Part shown: piece after piece, positions 36,136 to 46,115 of the stretch | Position numbering within the stretch: the stretch's first letter is position 1 | How the letters are laid out: each line of letters begins with the position of its first letter | Assembly (NCBI RefSeq): GCF_000478195.2 | Contig: NZ_AUZM01000014.1 | Span: 1-64,000 of the forward strand | Length of the DNA stretch: 64,000 bases | Reading direction: 5' to 3' | Origin: Lyngbya aestuarii BL J | GTDB taxonomy: Bacteria > Cyanobacteriota > Cyanobacteriia > Cyanobacteriales > Microcoleaceae | The notes under the pieces: generated by a model | Databases searched by the model: none | Seen by the model: the letters and a program-made list of their open reading frames with translations, nothing else | What the model was told of the DNA's origin: nothing | Program-made: the position numbers and the translations under genes

Positions 36136-36515
36136 AAAAATCAGCAGGAATAGATGAGTTTAGGGTTGGGAGTACCGATTGTTAACGAGAGTCGGACTCT
36201 ATTTTAAACTTCTTTTTTAAGATACTGGTATTTGAACGTCTTGATGTTTTCGAGTACAAACTAGGTTAAAAAAATTAATCTTTTTTATAACAAAAGAATT
36301 GATGTACTATAATTGCCTTCCAGTTTATCAGACTCCTTACCTTTTGATTGATTCAATCAACTGAGCGATTGACTAAAATTCCATACCGTTTGAGTTTTGT
36401 GAAAGCATCCTCCTTTCGGGTGAATTTCTATTAGCTCAACTCATGATTGGAGATCAGGGTAAGGTCAGCGACACAACGCCCCCACTCTCAATTACTCCGA
36501 AACTGATCCGGCTTC
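36136..36515. other. 380-bp gap between pump and adaptor genes
   Basis: AT-rich around 36220-36330, with no open frame worth calling. The gap is long for one operon, so the pump may have its own promoter. No clear element was identified. Confidence 0.4.
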
Positions 36516-38117
36516 CTATTGTTGATTTGGCTCCGCAACAGGTGTACCATCACGCAGTTTAATCACCCCTTCGGTGACAATGCGATCGCCTGCTTTTAAC
36601 CCCGATAACACTTCAAAGCCTTGACCCTGCATACTCCCCAACTCCACAGGTCTTTGCTTGGCAATCTGCATTTGCTGACCGTCTTGATTTTCTTCTTCAA
36701 CCACAAACACAAAGCTTTGAGCGCCCATGCGGTTAATTGCCGTTGTCGGTACTGTAATTCCCGCAAGTTGTTCCCAAATCACTCTCGCTCGCACAATTTG
36801 GTCAGTTCGCAGTTTGTTATCTTGGTTGTTGTAAATCGCTTTAACTAAAATCGTTTGAGTTGCTGTTCCCGCACTGGGAGAAACATAGGAAATCCTACTT
36901 GTACCAATCTGTTGACCTGTTTCTTGAGAGATCAGTTCAACCGGAGTCCCGACTCTAATTTGAGATAATCGTCCTACAGGCACATCAATATTCACTTCTA
37001 ATTGATCATTTTGTCGAATACTGGTAATCGTCGTTTGACTATCAACAAAATCCCCCACTTTCACAGGCAGATTACCCACAATTCCCGAAATTGGAGCTTC
37101 TACACTATAGTAGTCGAGTTGCACCTGTTGGGCCGTCGCATCCGCTTGAGCCTGTTGAATTTCCCGTCCCAAGCGATTAATTTCAGATTGTTGAGCATCT
37201 ATCACCTTTTGCTGACTCTCAATTTGAGCATTAAGAGTCGCAACTTGGCGTTCAAACGCTTGTCCGGCACTCTCAACCCTCGCCCGAGCCGCTTCGATCC
37301 GGCTTTGCTGAGTGCTAATCTGAGCTTGTAAGGTACTAATCTGGCGTTCGAGATCCTGTTGAGCGGCTACAACTTGCGCTTGTGCAGATCGTATGGCATC
37401 TTCTTGTTGAGCAAGGCTTGCTTCGGCTTCTCGAATCTCGCGCAACCGTTGATCATAGGATTCTGAAGAAACAACCCCTTCTTGCCACAGCTTCTCATAT
37501 CTCTGAAAGGCTCTGTCCCGTTCTTCTTTAACGACAGCCCGACGATCTCGCTCCCGACGGGCGGCTTCGAGTTGTTGTTCGGCATCTCTCAATTGGGCTT
37601 CTTCTGAAATAAACTCCAGTTCCCGTTCCAGGCGTTGCTTTTCTTGCCTTTCGGCTTCCAGGGTTTGTTCTGCGTCTCTCAAATTGGCTTCTTGGGATTG
37701 AAAGCTCAACTCCGCTTGCAATCGCCTTAATTCGGCCCGTTGAGAGTCGAGGTTGGCTTTGGCACTTTCGAGTTGGGCGCGTCTGGATTCGACCACGGCC
37801 AACCGGCTTTCCAAGTTTGCCTGCTGTTGGGACGGATCAATCAACATCAGCGGATCTCCGGTTGACACCTGATCGCCTAATCTCACATACACTTGTTTCA
37901 CCCAACCACTTACCCGAGGTTGAAGGATAGAGTTTTCCACCCCTTCGACACGAGCAACAAACTCGGTGCTATTTCTAACTTGACTCGATTCCACTCGGTC
38001 AATTTCTACAACGACGGGTGGAGGTGCCGCAGCTTGAGGTTGTTCCGCACAAGAACTCAGCAGTAGAGTCCCCAGTAACAGAAGTAAGGATTTGTTCGAG
38101 TATCTTTTGCTATCCAT
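36516..38117 (-). CDS. RND periplasmic adaptor lipoprotein with long coiled coil
   Basis: 533 residues, longer than the usual 370-420. A lipoprotein signal ends at LLLSSC (Cys23). The barrel-sandwich halves are at about 50-100 (VARVEGVENSILQPRVSGWV) and 345-375 (YYSVEAPISGIVGNLPVKVG). Between them is about 240 residues of Gln/Glu/Arg/Ala-rich heptads, with an internal near-repeat around EANLRDAEQTLEAERQEKQR and EEAQLRDAEQQLEAARRERD. A beta-barrel and membrane-proximal domain follow. The long hairpin should reach an outer-membrane channel; Lgt would lipidate it. Confidence 0.92.
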   Translation of the reverse strand: MDSKRYSNKSLLLLLGTLLLSSCAEQPQAAAPPPVVVEIDRVESSQVRNSTEFVARVEGVENSILQPRVSGWVKQVYVRLGDQVSTGDPLMLIDPSQQQANLESRLAVVESRRAQLESAKANLDSQRAELRRLQAELSFQSQEANLRDAEQTLEAERQEKQRLERELEFISEEAQLRDAEQQLEAARRERDRRAVVKEERDRAFQRYEKLWQEGVVSSESYDQRLREIREAEASLAQQEDAIRSAQAQVVAAQQDLERQISTLQAQISTQQSRIEAARARVESAGQAFERQVATLNAQIESQQKVIDAQQSEINRLGREIQQAQADATAQQVQLDYYSVEAPISGIVGNLPVKVGDFVDSQTTITSIRQNDQLEVNIDVPVGRLSQIRVGTPVELISQETGQQIGTSRISYVSPSAGTATQTILVKAIYNNQDNKLRTDQIVRARVIWEQLAGITVPTTAINRMGAQSFVFVVEEENQDGQQMQIAKQRPVELGSMQGQGFEVLSGLKAGDRIVTEGVIKLRDGTPVAEPNQQ

Positions 38118-38442
38118 TTCTTAAATGTTTCCATTGAGGTTAATCAGTTTTATTTAAAAATGTGTGCGGCTGACTGATAAACAGAGATGACTTGAAACTA
38201 GAATACAGCCAGCTCGTTTTCAATGAGCAATGAGCTTCCCCATTCACTTGTAAAGTGGTGAAGCTTACAACTCTTAGCCATCTTTCGACCTCCTGAGCAG
38301 AGGTATTGCTGAGGCTTGAAAAGTTAGAAAATTAAACGATATAGTCTAGTATAGAAAAATTTATCTTAAACCGAAGCAACAATTTACGCAACGACTGAAG
38401 ACATGAAAAACTAATATTGTGAGCAATTTTGATCTAAAATCG
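38118..38442. other. Intergenic region upstream of the adaptor gene
   Basis: No gene was found. Short inverted runs occur near 38280-38320 but none is convincing. Confidence 0.35.
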
Positions 38443-38491
38443 AAAAAAAAATCAGGGTATTGATGGCAAGATCCCCGGATCTTGCCATCAA
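38443..38491 (-). terminator. Strong Rho-independent terminator
   Basis: On the minus strand TTGATGGCAAGATCC and its perfect complement flank a two-base centre (38460-38491). A T-run follows (A-run at 38443-38451 on plus). It terminates the transcript from the gene at 38544. Confidence 0.85.
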
Positions 38492-38543
38492 TCATCTGTG
38501 GTCAATCTTTAAGTCTTTGAGATCAGATTGATCGGGTCAGAGG

Positions 38544-39221
38544 TCAGGTTTGGGGTTGTTGTTGATTGGTTTCCGTTTCACTCGGAGTCGCACTCAAAGG
38601 CGATCGTACACACAGATAGAATAAAGGCCCTAGCAAGGGAAGTAAAGCCACCCCCCAAAAGAGAAAAGAATTATTCATTTTCCGTCGCGCCATATCATCC
38701 CAGAGTAAAGCCGGAAACACCAGACCGAGCAGACAAAAATCTAAACTCATCACATGAATAAAGCGACTCGTTTGCCATTGTTGTAGAAAGTCTGACCAAT
38801 CTCCACCGTTTAAACCGTAGCCCATCAGCGTAACTGCGCCGATTGTTAAAAGAATACCTGTAATTCGAGAATCGAATAATTTTAAAACAAAATTTAGAGA
38901 ACCCGAATAATTGGGGTTGGGTTGACGGAAAACCAGATAAGGTAATATTGCAAACGCCCCCACCGCAAAAGAAGCCATTGCAAACGGCCAAGCCAGTATT
39001 TTTTGACCTTGACCATCAAAAAACAATAAACTGCTATAAATCAGCGGCCAAATTCCCATTAAATTAAAAAGAGCAACGATCAGAGGATTGATTCCCTGCC
39101 AGTTGCCCGTTGACAAATCTTTAATCAAAACTAAGGTATCGGGCTGATCGGGTGGCGCCAAGGTAAAGGCGTAGGTAACAAACCCGATCCACAAAAATCC
39201 AAAGAAGACTTTCCTGAACAT
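38544..39221 (-). CDS. Multi-pass membrane protein of cyanobacterial/plastid type
   Basis: 225 residues with about six hydrophobic segments (for example VFFGFLWIGFVTYAFTL, IVALFNLMGIWPLIYSSLL, FAMASFAVGAFAILPYLVF). It resembles the DUF2834-like proteins shared by cyanobacteria and chloroplasts; function is unknown. The C-terminus is polar and Gln/Thr-rich. It starts 16 bp after the nickel-sensor gene ends, suggesting co-transcription. Confidence 0.75.
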   Translation of the reverse strand: MFRKVFFGFLWIGFVTYAFTLAPPDQPDTLVLIKDLSTGNWQGINPLIVALFNLMGIWPLIYSSLLFFDGQGQKILAWPFAMASFAVGAFAILPYLVFRQPNPNYSGSLNFVLKLFDSRITGILLTIGAVTLMGYGLNGGDWSDFLQQWQTSRFIHVMSLDFCLLGLVFPALLWDDMARRKMNNSFLFWGVALLPLLGPLFYLCVRSPLSATPSETETNQQQPQT

Positions 39222-39237
39222 AAATGCAGCACAAGGC

Positions 39238-39597
39238 TTAGGGGATAAACCGATCTAAAGCAGATTTTAACTGCTCAATCTCATCATCGATGTTACCTTC
39301 TTTTGCCGCTCTTGCCACACATTCACTCAAGTGTTCATCTAGGATAATCCGCGCCACTCGGTCTAAGGCGCCTCGAATTGCGGCAATTTGCACTAAAACA
39401 TCCGGACAAGGATCACTTTCGGCGACCATTCTTTTCACCCCTCGGATATGCCCTTCAATCCGAGACAAGCGGTTCACAATACGTCGCAGGGATTCTTCAC
39501 TGTGAACATGAGGAGTGGTCTGGTGATGTTCGTGGTCATTGTGAATGTGTTTGGCTTGATGAGCGTGCTGTTCTAACTTGGGGTCTGATCCAATCAT
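39238..39597 (-). CDS. inrS: InrS-like nickel-responsive CsoR/RcnR repressor
   Basis: 119 residues. A His-rich N-terminus (residues 11-32, HAHQAKHIHNDHEHHQTTPH) precedes the all-helical CsoR/RcnR core (RRIVNRLSRIEGHIRGVKRM). Cys64, His89 and Cys93 have the same spacing (25 and 4) as Cys53, His78 and Cys82 of Synechocystis InrS, and His32 lines up with InrS His21. That set matches nickel sensing rather than copper. In Synechocystis the target is an efflux gene; no such exporter is adjacent here. Confidence 0.85.
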   Translation of the reverse strand: MIGSDPKLEQHAHQAKHIHNDHEHHQTTPHVHSEESLRRIVNRLSRIEGHIRGVKRMVAESDPCPDVLVQIAAIRGALDRVARIILDEHLSECVARAAKEGNIDDEIEQLKSALDRFIP

Positions 39598-39738
39598 GCG
39601 GTATTGTCAGCAACAATGAGTAGAGTTGAACGGCTTCAATTCGCGTGCGCTGAAATTGGAGGTTCCAACTACAGCTCACAAATCGTGCTTTGCTGTTGAT
39701 ATTATACCTTACCTTGGCGCTCCCTGCGGTTCCCGAGT

Positions 39739-39785
39739 GCATCTGCCCCCACTCCGCTGGGTTGATTGAAAGGGGAGACAGATGC
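39739..39785. repeat. Inverted repeat after rpoC2
   Basis: GCATCTG (39739-39745) and CAGATGC (39779-39785), with CCCC and GGGG next to them, could form a stem-loop between rpoC2 and inrS. There is no T-run, so a terminator role is uncertain. Confidence 0.45.
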
Positions 39786-39887
39786 CAAAACGTTTAACAG
39801 TGATCTATCTAATAGTCGCGAAGTCGTCATCCCCAGAGAGACTCCTGAACTTCTAAACCTCTAAATATTCACGGAGCGCCTTTGTTT

Positions 39888-42800
39888 CTATTGTTCTTCC
39901 TCAAAACTATCATCATCAATCAGTTCATCATCCAAGAATAGAGAATTATCCTTGACGAGTTCATCGGAATCTTGAGTTGGGTTGAGATCGCCTCGATCCA
40001 TCTTCCGAGCCGTGCGATCGTCAAGAACAACATCTTGCAATTCGATTTCCTCATCTTCGAGATAACTCATGTCGTTATTCTCAAGGCTAAAATCCCCAAC
40101 ACCGAGTTCTTCATAGGCATTAAATCCAGTTCCTGCCGGAATCAAACGACCAATAATTACGTTTTCTTTCAAGCCTCGTAACCAGTCAGACTTCCCTTCA
40201 ATGGCGGCTTCGGTTAACACCCGAGTGGTTTCTTGGAAACTCGCCGCAGAGATAAAGCTATCAGTATTCAAGGACGCTTTAGTAATCCCGAGTAACATCG
40301 GAGTATATCGTGCAGGTGCGCCCCCGGTAATCGACATCGCTTCGTTGACCTGTTCAACCTGCCGCAGTTCCACCAACTCACCCGGTAACATAGTTGTATC
40401 TCCACCATCATCAATCCGCACCTTCGAGGTCATTTGTCGAACAATCACTTCAATGTGTTTGTCAGAAATGTCAATCCCTTGAGACTGATAAACCGATTGC
40501 ACCTCGTTCACCAAGAAAGTTTGGCATTGTTGGAAACTCCGCAACGCCGCCTCATAAATGCCCTCGGTGTGTTGATGATAGTTAAAGAAAACCTCCAAGA
40601 TTTCGTGAGGATTTGCCGGCCCATCAGTTAAGGGTTGACCCACTTCCACCATTTGTCCATCGGAGACAATCACCGTTTGACCGGGTAACAACGGATATTC
40701 ACTAATGTTGCCATCATTTTCCATCACCCGCAGGTCAACAATTTCATCCGTGACATTGACTTGAGCAGTTCCGGGATGTTTGGCGAGAATACAAGCCTCT
40801 TTGGGTTTACGAGCTTCTAGGAGTTCTTCAATCCGAGGTAAACCCTGAATAATATCCCCCGTTTTTGCCCGTTCAAACACCAGCAACACCAGGTTATCCC
40901 CCCGTTGAACCAAATCTCCATCATTAAGATGTAAAATCGCCCCAGAAGACACCCGATAAGGACGCCCCAAACGCAACACCACTCTCGTTGAAGCCGCTTG
41001 CGCCAGTTGGGAATCATCTTCCGAACCCTCCGAGACAGACCCCTCATTAGCAGACCCAGATGACCCTGGATGAACAGCCACAATCTCACCCGACTCGGGA
41101 AGCGTCACCCCAGGAGCCAGTTCACTACTTTCCACCACCAACTGACCCGGTTTAACATCAGTAGTCACACCAGCAGGAAGGTCAAATTTCATTTGGTCAG
41201 CATCACGCACCACCAAAATTCGTCGCAGAATTTCCGTCCCGGAGCGAATACCACTGACAATTCCCGTTTCTTTACACAAAATTTCCGTCCGACTGACCAC
41301 AGCACCCGGTTCAATCTCGTCTCCATCCTTAACGAGTAAACGAGTGCGGGTACTCCCTTGAGTCGCATCAGCCACGATATCCCGACGAATCACCAAAGAC
41401 TCTAAAATCACCAATTGCAGGCGCATCAGTTCCGAGTCTTCTTCGTGGGGAATCAGTTCAATATCAGCCGCCAGTTGGGGAGCATCAGTGTCGATATTAA
41501 TCACCAATTGAGTCCGCAACAGTTCCACACCTTCCACTGAGCGCACCCGTTCGCCATCCTTAAAAGTTAAGCGCTGTACCGCTTGCAGCGAAATCGATTC
41601 GTTTAAAGACTCTTGAGAGGGAATCGGGGGAGTTTCCGGTACAGCAAACTCGGTCACGGGTCGCAGCAACAAAGCAGGACCCTCGGGAGTTTCCACATAC
41701 TCAACATAGTGCAGTTCTTTGGCTTCAATCCCGGGAATCACTTCTTGTCCCGGATTAACAATCTGACCATCAATTTTAATCACCATTTCCGGGTCATCAA
41801 CCAAATGCAGTTCACCCGGTTTAATCACAATCTCCCGCAAAATGTCATTTTTCTGAGTCACCTCAATCACCCCATTGGACTGACAGAAGATGTCTTTAAC
41901 GACTTCAGTCCCGGCTTCGACATATTGACCATCTTCGGCCAACAACAGAGAAATATCTTTATTGACCTCGTGACATTCTTCGGGAATCCACAGGAGTGTA
42001 CCGCCTTGAATGACTTCATACCCAAGTTTAGCCTTGCTCCGTTTGGCGACTTCAACCCCCGCATATTTAATAATGCCTCCGGTAGCCGTGCGGTAGCTAT
42101 CATCCATCAACTCAGCAATCACTTCATGGTTCTCGACTTTACTACCGGGTGTCACCTTCAGCAAAAAGCGATTGTTGTTGGTGGTTTCAATCACATATTG
42201 TTCCCGACCCTGGAGTTGCTGTATCCGCACTAACGCCTGGTCTAACAACACCGAAGCCGTGATAATTTCAATCTCACGGGGAAGGTCTGATTTAGCCGTA
42301 GTAGTTGGAGTGACCACACCCGCACCCGTTGGTTCCGCTAAAGGTTTCACAGTAGGTTCGAGAACCTCTGGTGTTGTCGTTTCACTTTCCGGTTGATGAA
42401 TCCGAACAATTCCCCCATGTTCAGAAACCAATCGGGTTTGAGCCAGTACACTATCGACCCCAACATGATCTCCATTTTTAACCGTCGGTTCAGCCCCAGG
42501 AAGTAAGTTATACACCTCACCTGAGAGAATCCAAATCAAACCCCCACGCGAAGCGATGCGGGTCATGTTCCCTTGACGGTCTGTTTTTTCCTCAGCAACT
42601 ACATCCGCAAACTTGACTTCACCCGCTAAGTCTGTGGCCACGTCTTTGGTCGCTTTTTCTGTGGTTTTACGAGCGGTACGACCGCCTGCGGGAATCTCCA
42701 CCAACACTTGGTCAGCTTTAACTGGCTGTCCCTCTTTGACGACTAGCGAACTTCCTTGAGAGACATTTAACGATTGACTCCGATCCCCATTTTCAACAGT

Positions 42801-43988
42801 GATTTTACCGTTACTTTCAATGTAAAAAGAATCATCACCGTGACGAGTCCGGAAGGCCCGTAATCGCAGTGTTTTCGGTAAGCGAACCACACCATCAAAG
42901 GGAGCTTTAATAATTTCGGCGGCTTCTGCGGTGAAGACTCCTCCGGTGTGGAATGTCCGCATGGTTAACTGGGTTCCCGGTTCACCGATGGATTGGGCTG
43001 CAATAATCCCAATGGCTTCTCCGAGGTCAACCATATCTGCATGAGCCAAACTCCAGCCATAGCAATGCCGACAGACAGATCTTGTCGCTTCACAAGTTAA
43101 CGGACTCCGCAGAAAAACTTCCTTGACTTTTGATTGACCAATCGCAGTTGCGAGGTCGGCACAAATGGCTTGGTTGCGAACAGCTTTTTTGCCTTCAAAG
43201 CTAACAATTTCCCCAGTTTCGGGGTGGATAACATCTGCTCCTAGCACTCGTCCAAACAACCGATCTTGTAAGGGAATTAGAATGCGTTCCCCATCGGTCA
43301 TACTTCGCAGCCAAATTCCCTTTTCGGTGCTACAATCGATTTCCCGCAAAATGACATCTTGAGCCACGTCTACTAAACGACGGGTTAAATATCCCGAGTC
43401 AGCAGTTCGTAAGGCGGTATCCACTAAACCTTTCCGCGCCCCGTAGGAGGAGATAATGTATTCGGTAACGGTTAATCCTTCTCGGAAGTTGGTTTTAATC
43501 GGTAAGTCAATAATTTCCCCTTGGGGGTTTGCCATCAGTCCCCGCATTCCCACAAGCTGACGAACTTGGGAGATATTACCCCGCGCCCCAGAAAATGCCA
43601 TCATGTAAACGGAGTTGAGCGGGTTTGTGGCTTTAAAGTTCCGCACCACTTCATCTTTGAGGGCCTCACTCGTCCCGTTCCAGGTATCGACCACTTTTTG
43701 AAAGCGTTCGACTTCGGTGATTTCTCCTTTGGTATAGCGACGTTCTGTGCGACGAATTTCTTCTTGGGCTTCATCGAGAAGACCTCGTTTAGACGGGGGA
43801 ACTTGCAAGTCTTCTACACTAATGGAAACTCCGGCGCGTGTGGCATAGCGGAATCCCATATCTTTTAATTCATCGGCAATTTGAGCGGTACGAGCGGTAC
43901 CATGATGGGTAAAGGACCAAGAAATGAGTTTCTTGAGTTGCTTTTTATCAATAATTTGATTACGGAAGATTTTTTTATTTTCAGTCAT
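39888..43988 (-). CDS. rpoC2: RNA polymerase beta-prime subunit, C-terminal part (RpoC2)
   Basis: 1366 residues. In cyanobacteria and plastids beta-prime is split, and this subunit carries the trigger loop and jaw. Visible: [19 protein letters not shown] at the start, [40 protein letters not shown] (trigger-loop region) and [13 protein letters not shown] zinc-site residues near 305-320. Between about 350 and 1000 lies the large beta-strand-rich SI3 insertion typical of cyanobacteria. The acidic C-terminus ([14 protein letters not shown]) is normal. It follows rpoC1. Confidence 0.97.
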   Translation of the reverse strand: MTENKKIFRNQIIDKKQLKKLISWSFTHHGTARTAQIADELKDMGFRYATRAGVSISVEDLQVPPSKRGLLDEAQEEIRRTERRYTKGEITEVERFQKVVDTWNGTSEALKDEVVRNFKATNPLNSVYMMAFSGARGNISQVRQLVGMRGLMANPQGEIIDLPIKTNFREGLTVTEYIISSYGARKGLVDTALRTADSGYLTRRLVDVAQDVILREIDCSTEKGIWLRSMTDGERILIPLQDRLFGRVLGADVIHPETGEIVSFEGKKAVRNQAICADLATAIGQSKVKEVFLRSPLTCEATRSVCRHCYGWSLAHADMVDLGEAIGIIAAQSIGEPGTQLTMRTFHTGGVFTAEAAEIIKAPFDGVVRLPKTLRLRAFRTRHGDDSFYIESNGKITVENGDRSQSLNVSQGSSLVVKEGQPVKADQVLVEIPAGGRTARKTTEKATKDVATDLAGEVKFADVVAEEKTDRQGNMTRIASRGGLIWILSGEVYNLLPGAEPTVKNGDHVGVDSVLAQTRLVSEHGGIVRIHQPESETTTPEVLEPTVKPLAEPTGAGVVTPTTTAKSDLPREIEIITASVLLDQALVRIQQLQGREQYVIETTNNNRFLLKVTPGSKVENHEVIAELMDDSYRTATGGIIKYAGVEVAKRSKAKLGYEVIQGGTLLWIPEECHEVNKDISLLLAEDGQYVEAGTEVVKDIFCQSNGVIEVTQKNDILREIVIKPGELHLVDDPEMVIKIDGQIVNPGQEVIPGIEAKELHYVEYVETPEGPALLLRPVTEFAVPETPPIPSQESLNESISLQAVQRLTFKDGERVRSVEGVELLRTQLVINIDTDAPQLAADIELIPHEEDSELMRLQLVILESLVIRRDIVADATQGSTRTRLLVKDGDEIEPGAVVSRTEILCKETGIVSGIRSGTEILRRILVVRDADQMKFDLPAGVTTDVKPGQLVVESSELAPGVTLPESGEIVAVHPGSSGSANEGSVSEGSEDDSQLAQAASTRVVLRLGRPYRVSSGAILHLNDGDLVQRGDNLVLLVFERAKTGDIIQGLPRIEELLEARKPKEACILAKHPGTAQVNVTDEIVDLRVMENDGNISEYPLLPGQTVIVSDGQMVEVGQPLTDGPANPHEILEVFFNYHQHTEGIYEAALRSFQQCQTFLVNEVQSVYQSQGIDISDKHIEVIVRQMTSKVRIDDGGDTTMLPGELVELRQVEQVNEAMSITGGAPARYTPMLLGITKASLNTDSFISAASFQETTRVLTEAAIEGKSDWLRGLKENVIIGRLIPAGTGFNAYEELGVGDFSLENNDMSYLEDEEIELQDVVLDDRTARKMDRGDLNPTQDSDELVKDNSLFLDDELIDDDSFEEEQ

Positions 43989-44092
43989 GGGTTATAGAGC
44001 GTGAATAGTGAACAGTGAATTAGTCAGCAGGTGACAGGTGAAGGTGATCTTCTCACTTGGGGTGAACACCTGAAACGAGAACTCGAAAACAA

Positions 44093-45982
44093 TTACACTA
44101 AAACGTCTTGAACGGTTTTATTGAAGATCACACGTCCCGGAGTGGTTCGCACATATTGGGACAAAATTTTTCCGTCTTGATCTTCTCGCACCCGACGAGT
44201 GGGTTGTCCACTTTTCTCTCCGACGTAGATTTTGGTGACGACTCCATCACTGTTGGTTTCTTCTTTTTCCAGTCGTTCACCTTCGCTTCCCATTACTTCA
44301 CCTTGAAAGCGCACCCAGACGTAGGCGTGTAAGTCTACAGCTCCTTGTTCATAAGCGGTGATAGCATCGGTAAGACTGGCAAAGTAGCCGTTTGCTCCTT
44401 TTGTAGCTGCGGGGTTTTCAGCCGTGAGATAATAACAGCCGAGTACCATGTCTTGGCTCGGTGTGACAATCGGAGAACCCGTCGCGGGTGAAAGAATATT
44501 GTTAGAAGCCAGCATCAGCAGTCTCGCTTCGGCTTGAGATTCGATCGACAAGGGAACGTGAACGGCCATTTGGTCGCCGTCAAAGTCCGCGTTAAAGGCA
44601 GGACAGACGAGAGGATGTAACTGAATGGCTCGTCCTTCTACTAATATCGGTTCAAAGGCTTGAATCCCCAAACGGTGTAGTGTCGGCGCTCGGTTGAGCA
44701 TGACTGGATGACCATAAATTACTTCTTCTAAAACATCCCAAACACTGGGATCATTGCGTTGAATTAATTTCTTGGCTGCCTTAATATTGTTGACTAATCC
44801 CTGACGAATTAACCGATGAATTACAAAGGGCTGAAAGAGTTCAATCGCCATCTCGCGCGGGAGTCCACACTGGTGCATTTTCAGTTTCGGCCCGACGACA
44901 ATCACTGAACGTCCGGAGTAGTCTACCCGTTTTCCGAGTAAGTTTTGCCGAAAACGACCTTGTTTTCCTTCGATAATATCGGAGAGGGATTTCAATGGAC
45001 GATTATTCGCCCCCACAACTGTTCGTCCTCGCCGACCATTATCAATTAAGGCATCAACGGCTTCTTGCAACATCCGTTTTTCGTTGCGGATAATGATTTC
45101 TGGGGCGAGAATTTCCTGCAAACGAGCCAGACGGTTATTACGATTAATCACCCGACGATAGAGATCGTTTAAGTCACTGGTGGCAAAACGTCCCCCATCT
45201 AATTGCACCATAGGTCGCAGATCTGGAGGAATGACGGGAATGACGTGTAATACCATCCACTCCGGTTTTGACCCAGTGGCGATAAAGTTATCAATCACCC
45301 GTAGGCGTTTAATCAGTTTGGCGCGTTTTTGTCCTTTGGCAGCAGCGATGTCTTCACGCAGTCGTTCGGCTTCTTCTTCAAGGGGAATATCTGCTAAGAG
45401 TTGAGCAACAGCTTCAGCCCCGATTCCGACTTCTACGCCACTGAGGGTTGTATCCTCACTATACATTTGTTCTTCGATTTCTAGCCACTGCTCTTCCATC
45501 AGTAACTGTTTGTAGGAGAGGTTTTCGGCGTTACCGGGGTTGAGGACGACGTAGGCGTTGAAGTAAACCACCTGTTCGACATCCCGCAGGGGCATATCGA
45601 GCAAGATTGCCATATAGCTCGGAATTCCTTTGAGATACCACACATGAGTCACTGGAGCGGCTAATTTAATGAAGCCCATGCGATGACGACGAACTCTTGA
45701 CTCGGTGACTTCTACGCCGCAACGTTCACAAACAATACCCCGATGTCGAACCCGCTTGTATTTACCGCAATGACATTCCCAATCTTTCGCCGGACCAAAA
45801 ATTCGCTCGCAGAATAAACCATCCATCTCCGGCTTCAGGGTGCGATAGTTGATGGTTTCGGGTTTGGTGACTTCGCCAACAATTTGGTTATTGGGTAATG
45901 TCCGTTCTCCCCAAGTCCGAATTCGCTCTGGAGAAGCTAACCCAATTTTGACGTAATCAAAGCGCTGTTCTAGTTTAGGCAT
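44093..45982 (-). CDS. rpoC1: RNA polymerase gamma subunit (RpoC1)
   Basis: 629 residues, the N-terminal half of beta-prime. Visible: the zinc ribbon [20 protein letters not shown] (about 70-89), [20 protein letters not shown] and the catalytic [15 protein letters not shown] (near 465) whose three Asp bind the active-site magnesium. Length matches cyanobacterial RpoC1. It lies between rpoB and rpoC2 in the conserved order. Confidence 0.97.
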   Translation of the reverse strand: MPKLEQRFDYVKIGLASPERIRTWGERTLPNNQIVGEVTKPETINYRTLKPEMDGLFCERIFGPAKDWECHCGKYKRVRHRGIVCERCGVEVTESRVRRHRMGFIKLAAPVTHVWYLKGIPSYMAILLDMPLRDVEQVVYFNAYVVLNPGNAENLSYKQLLMEEQWLEIEEQMYSEDTTLSGVEVGIGAEAVAQLLADIPLEEEAERLREDIAAAKGQKRAKLIKRLRVIDNFIATGSKPEWMVLHVIPVIPPDLRPMVQLDGGRFATSDLNDLYRRVINRNNRLARLQEILAPEIIIRNEKRMLQEAVDALIDNGRRGRTVVGANNRPLKSLSDIIEGKQGRFRQNLLGKRVDYSGRSVIVVGPKLKMHQCGLPREMAIELFQPFVIHRLIRQGLVNNIKAAKKLIQRNDPSVWDVLEEVIYGHPVMLNRAPTLHRLGIQAFEPILVEGRAIQLHPLVCPAFNADFDGDQMAVHVPLSIESQAEARLLMLASNNILSPATGSPIVTPSQDMVLGCYYLTAENPAATKGANGYFASLTDAITAYEQGAVDLHAYVWVRFQGEVMGSEGERLEKEETNSDGVVTKIYVGEKSGQPTRRVREDQDGKILSQYVRTTPGRVIFNKTVQDVLV

Positions 45983-46115
45983 AGTTTGTAGAAACGGAGT
46001 TGTTAACGAATGAGTTAACGGTGGGGGTGGTCAACGTTAACGTTATAGAAACGGATAAGTCTCAGTTATCAGTTTTTTTAGATTGTTCCGGTGTTCACGG
46101 GTCACTGTTGACTGT

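Noticed and set aside
40201-42396. Several plus-strand open frames antisense to rpoC2
   Set aside because: They are shadows of the rpoC2 coding frame with no start signals or family resemblance.
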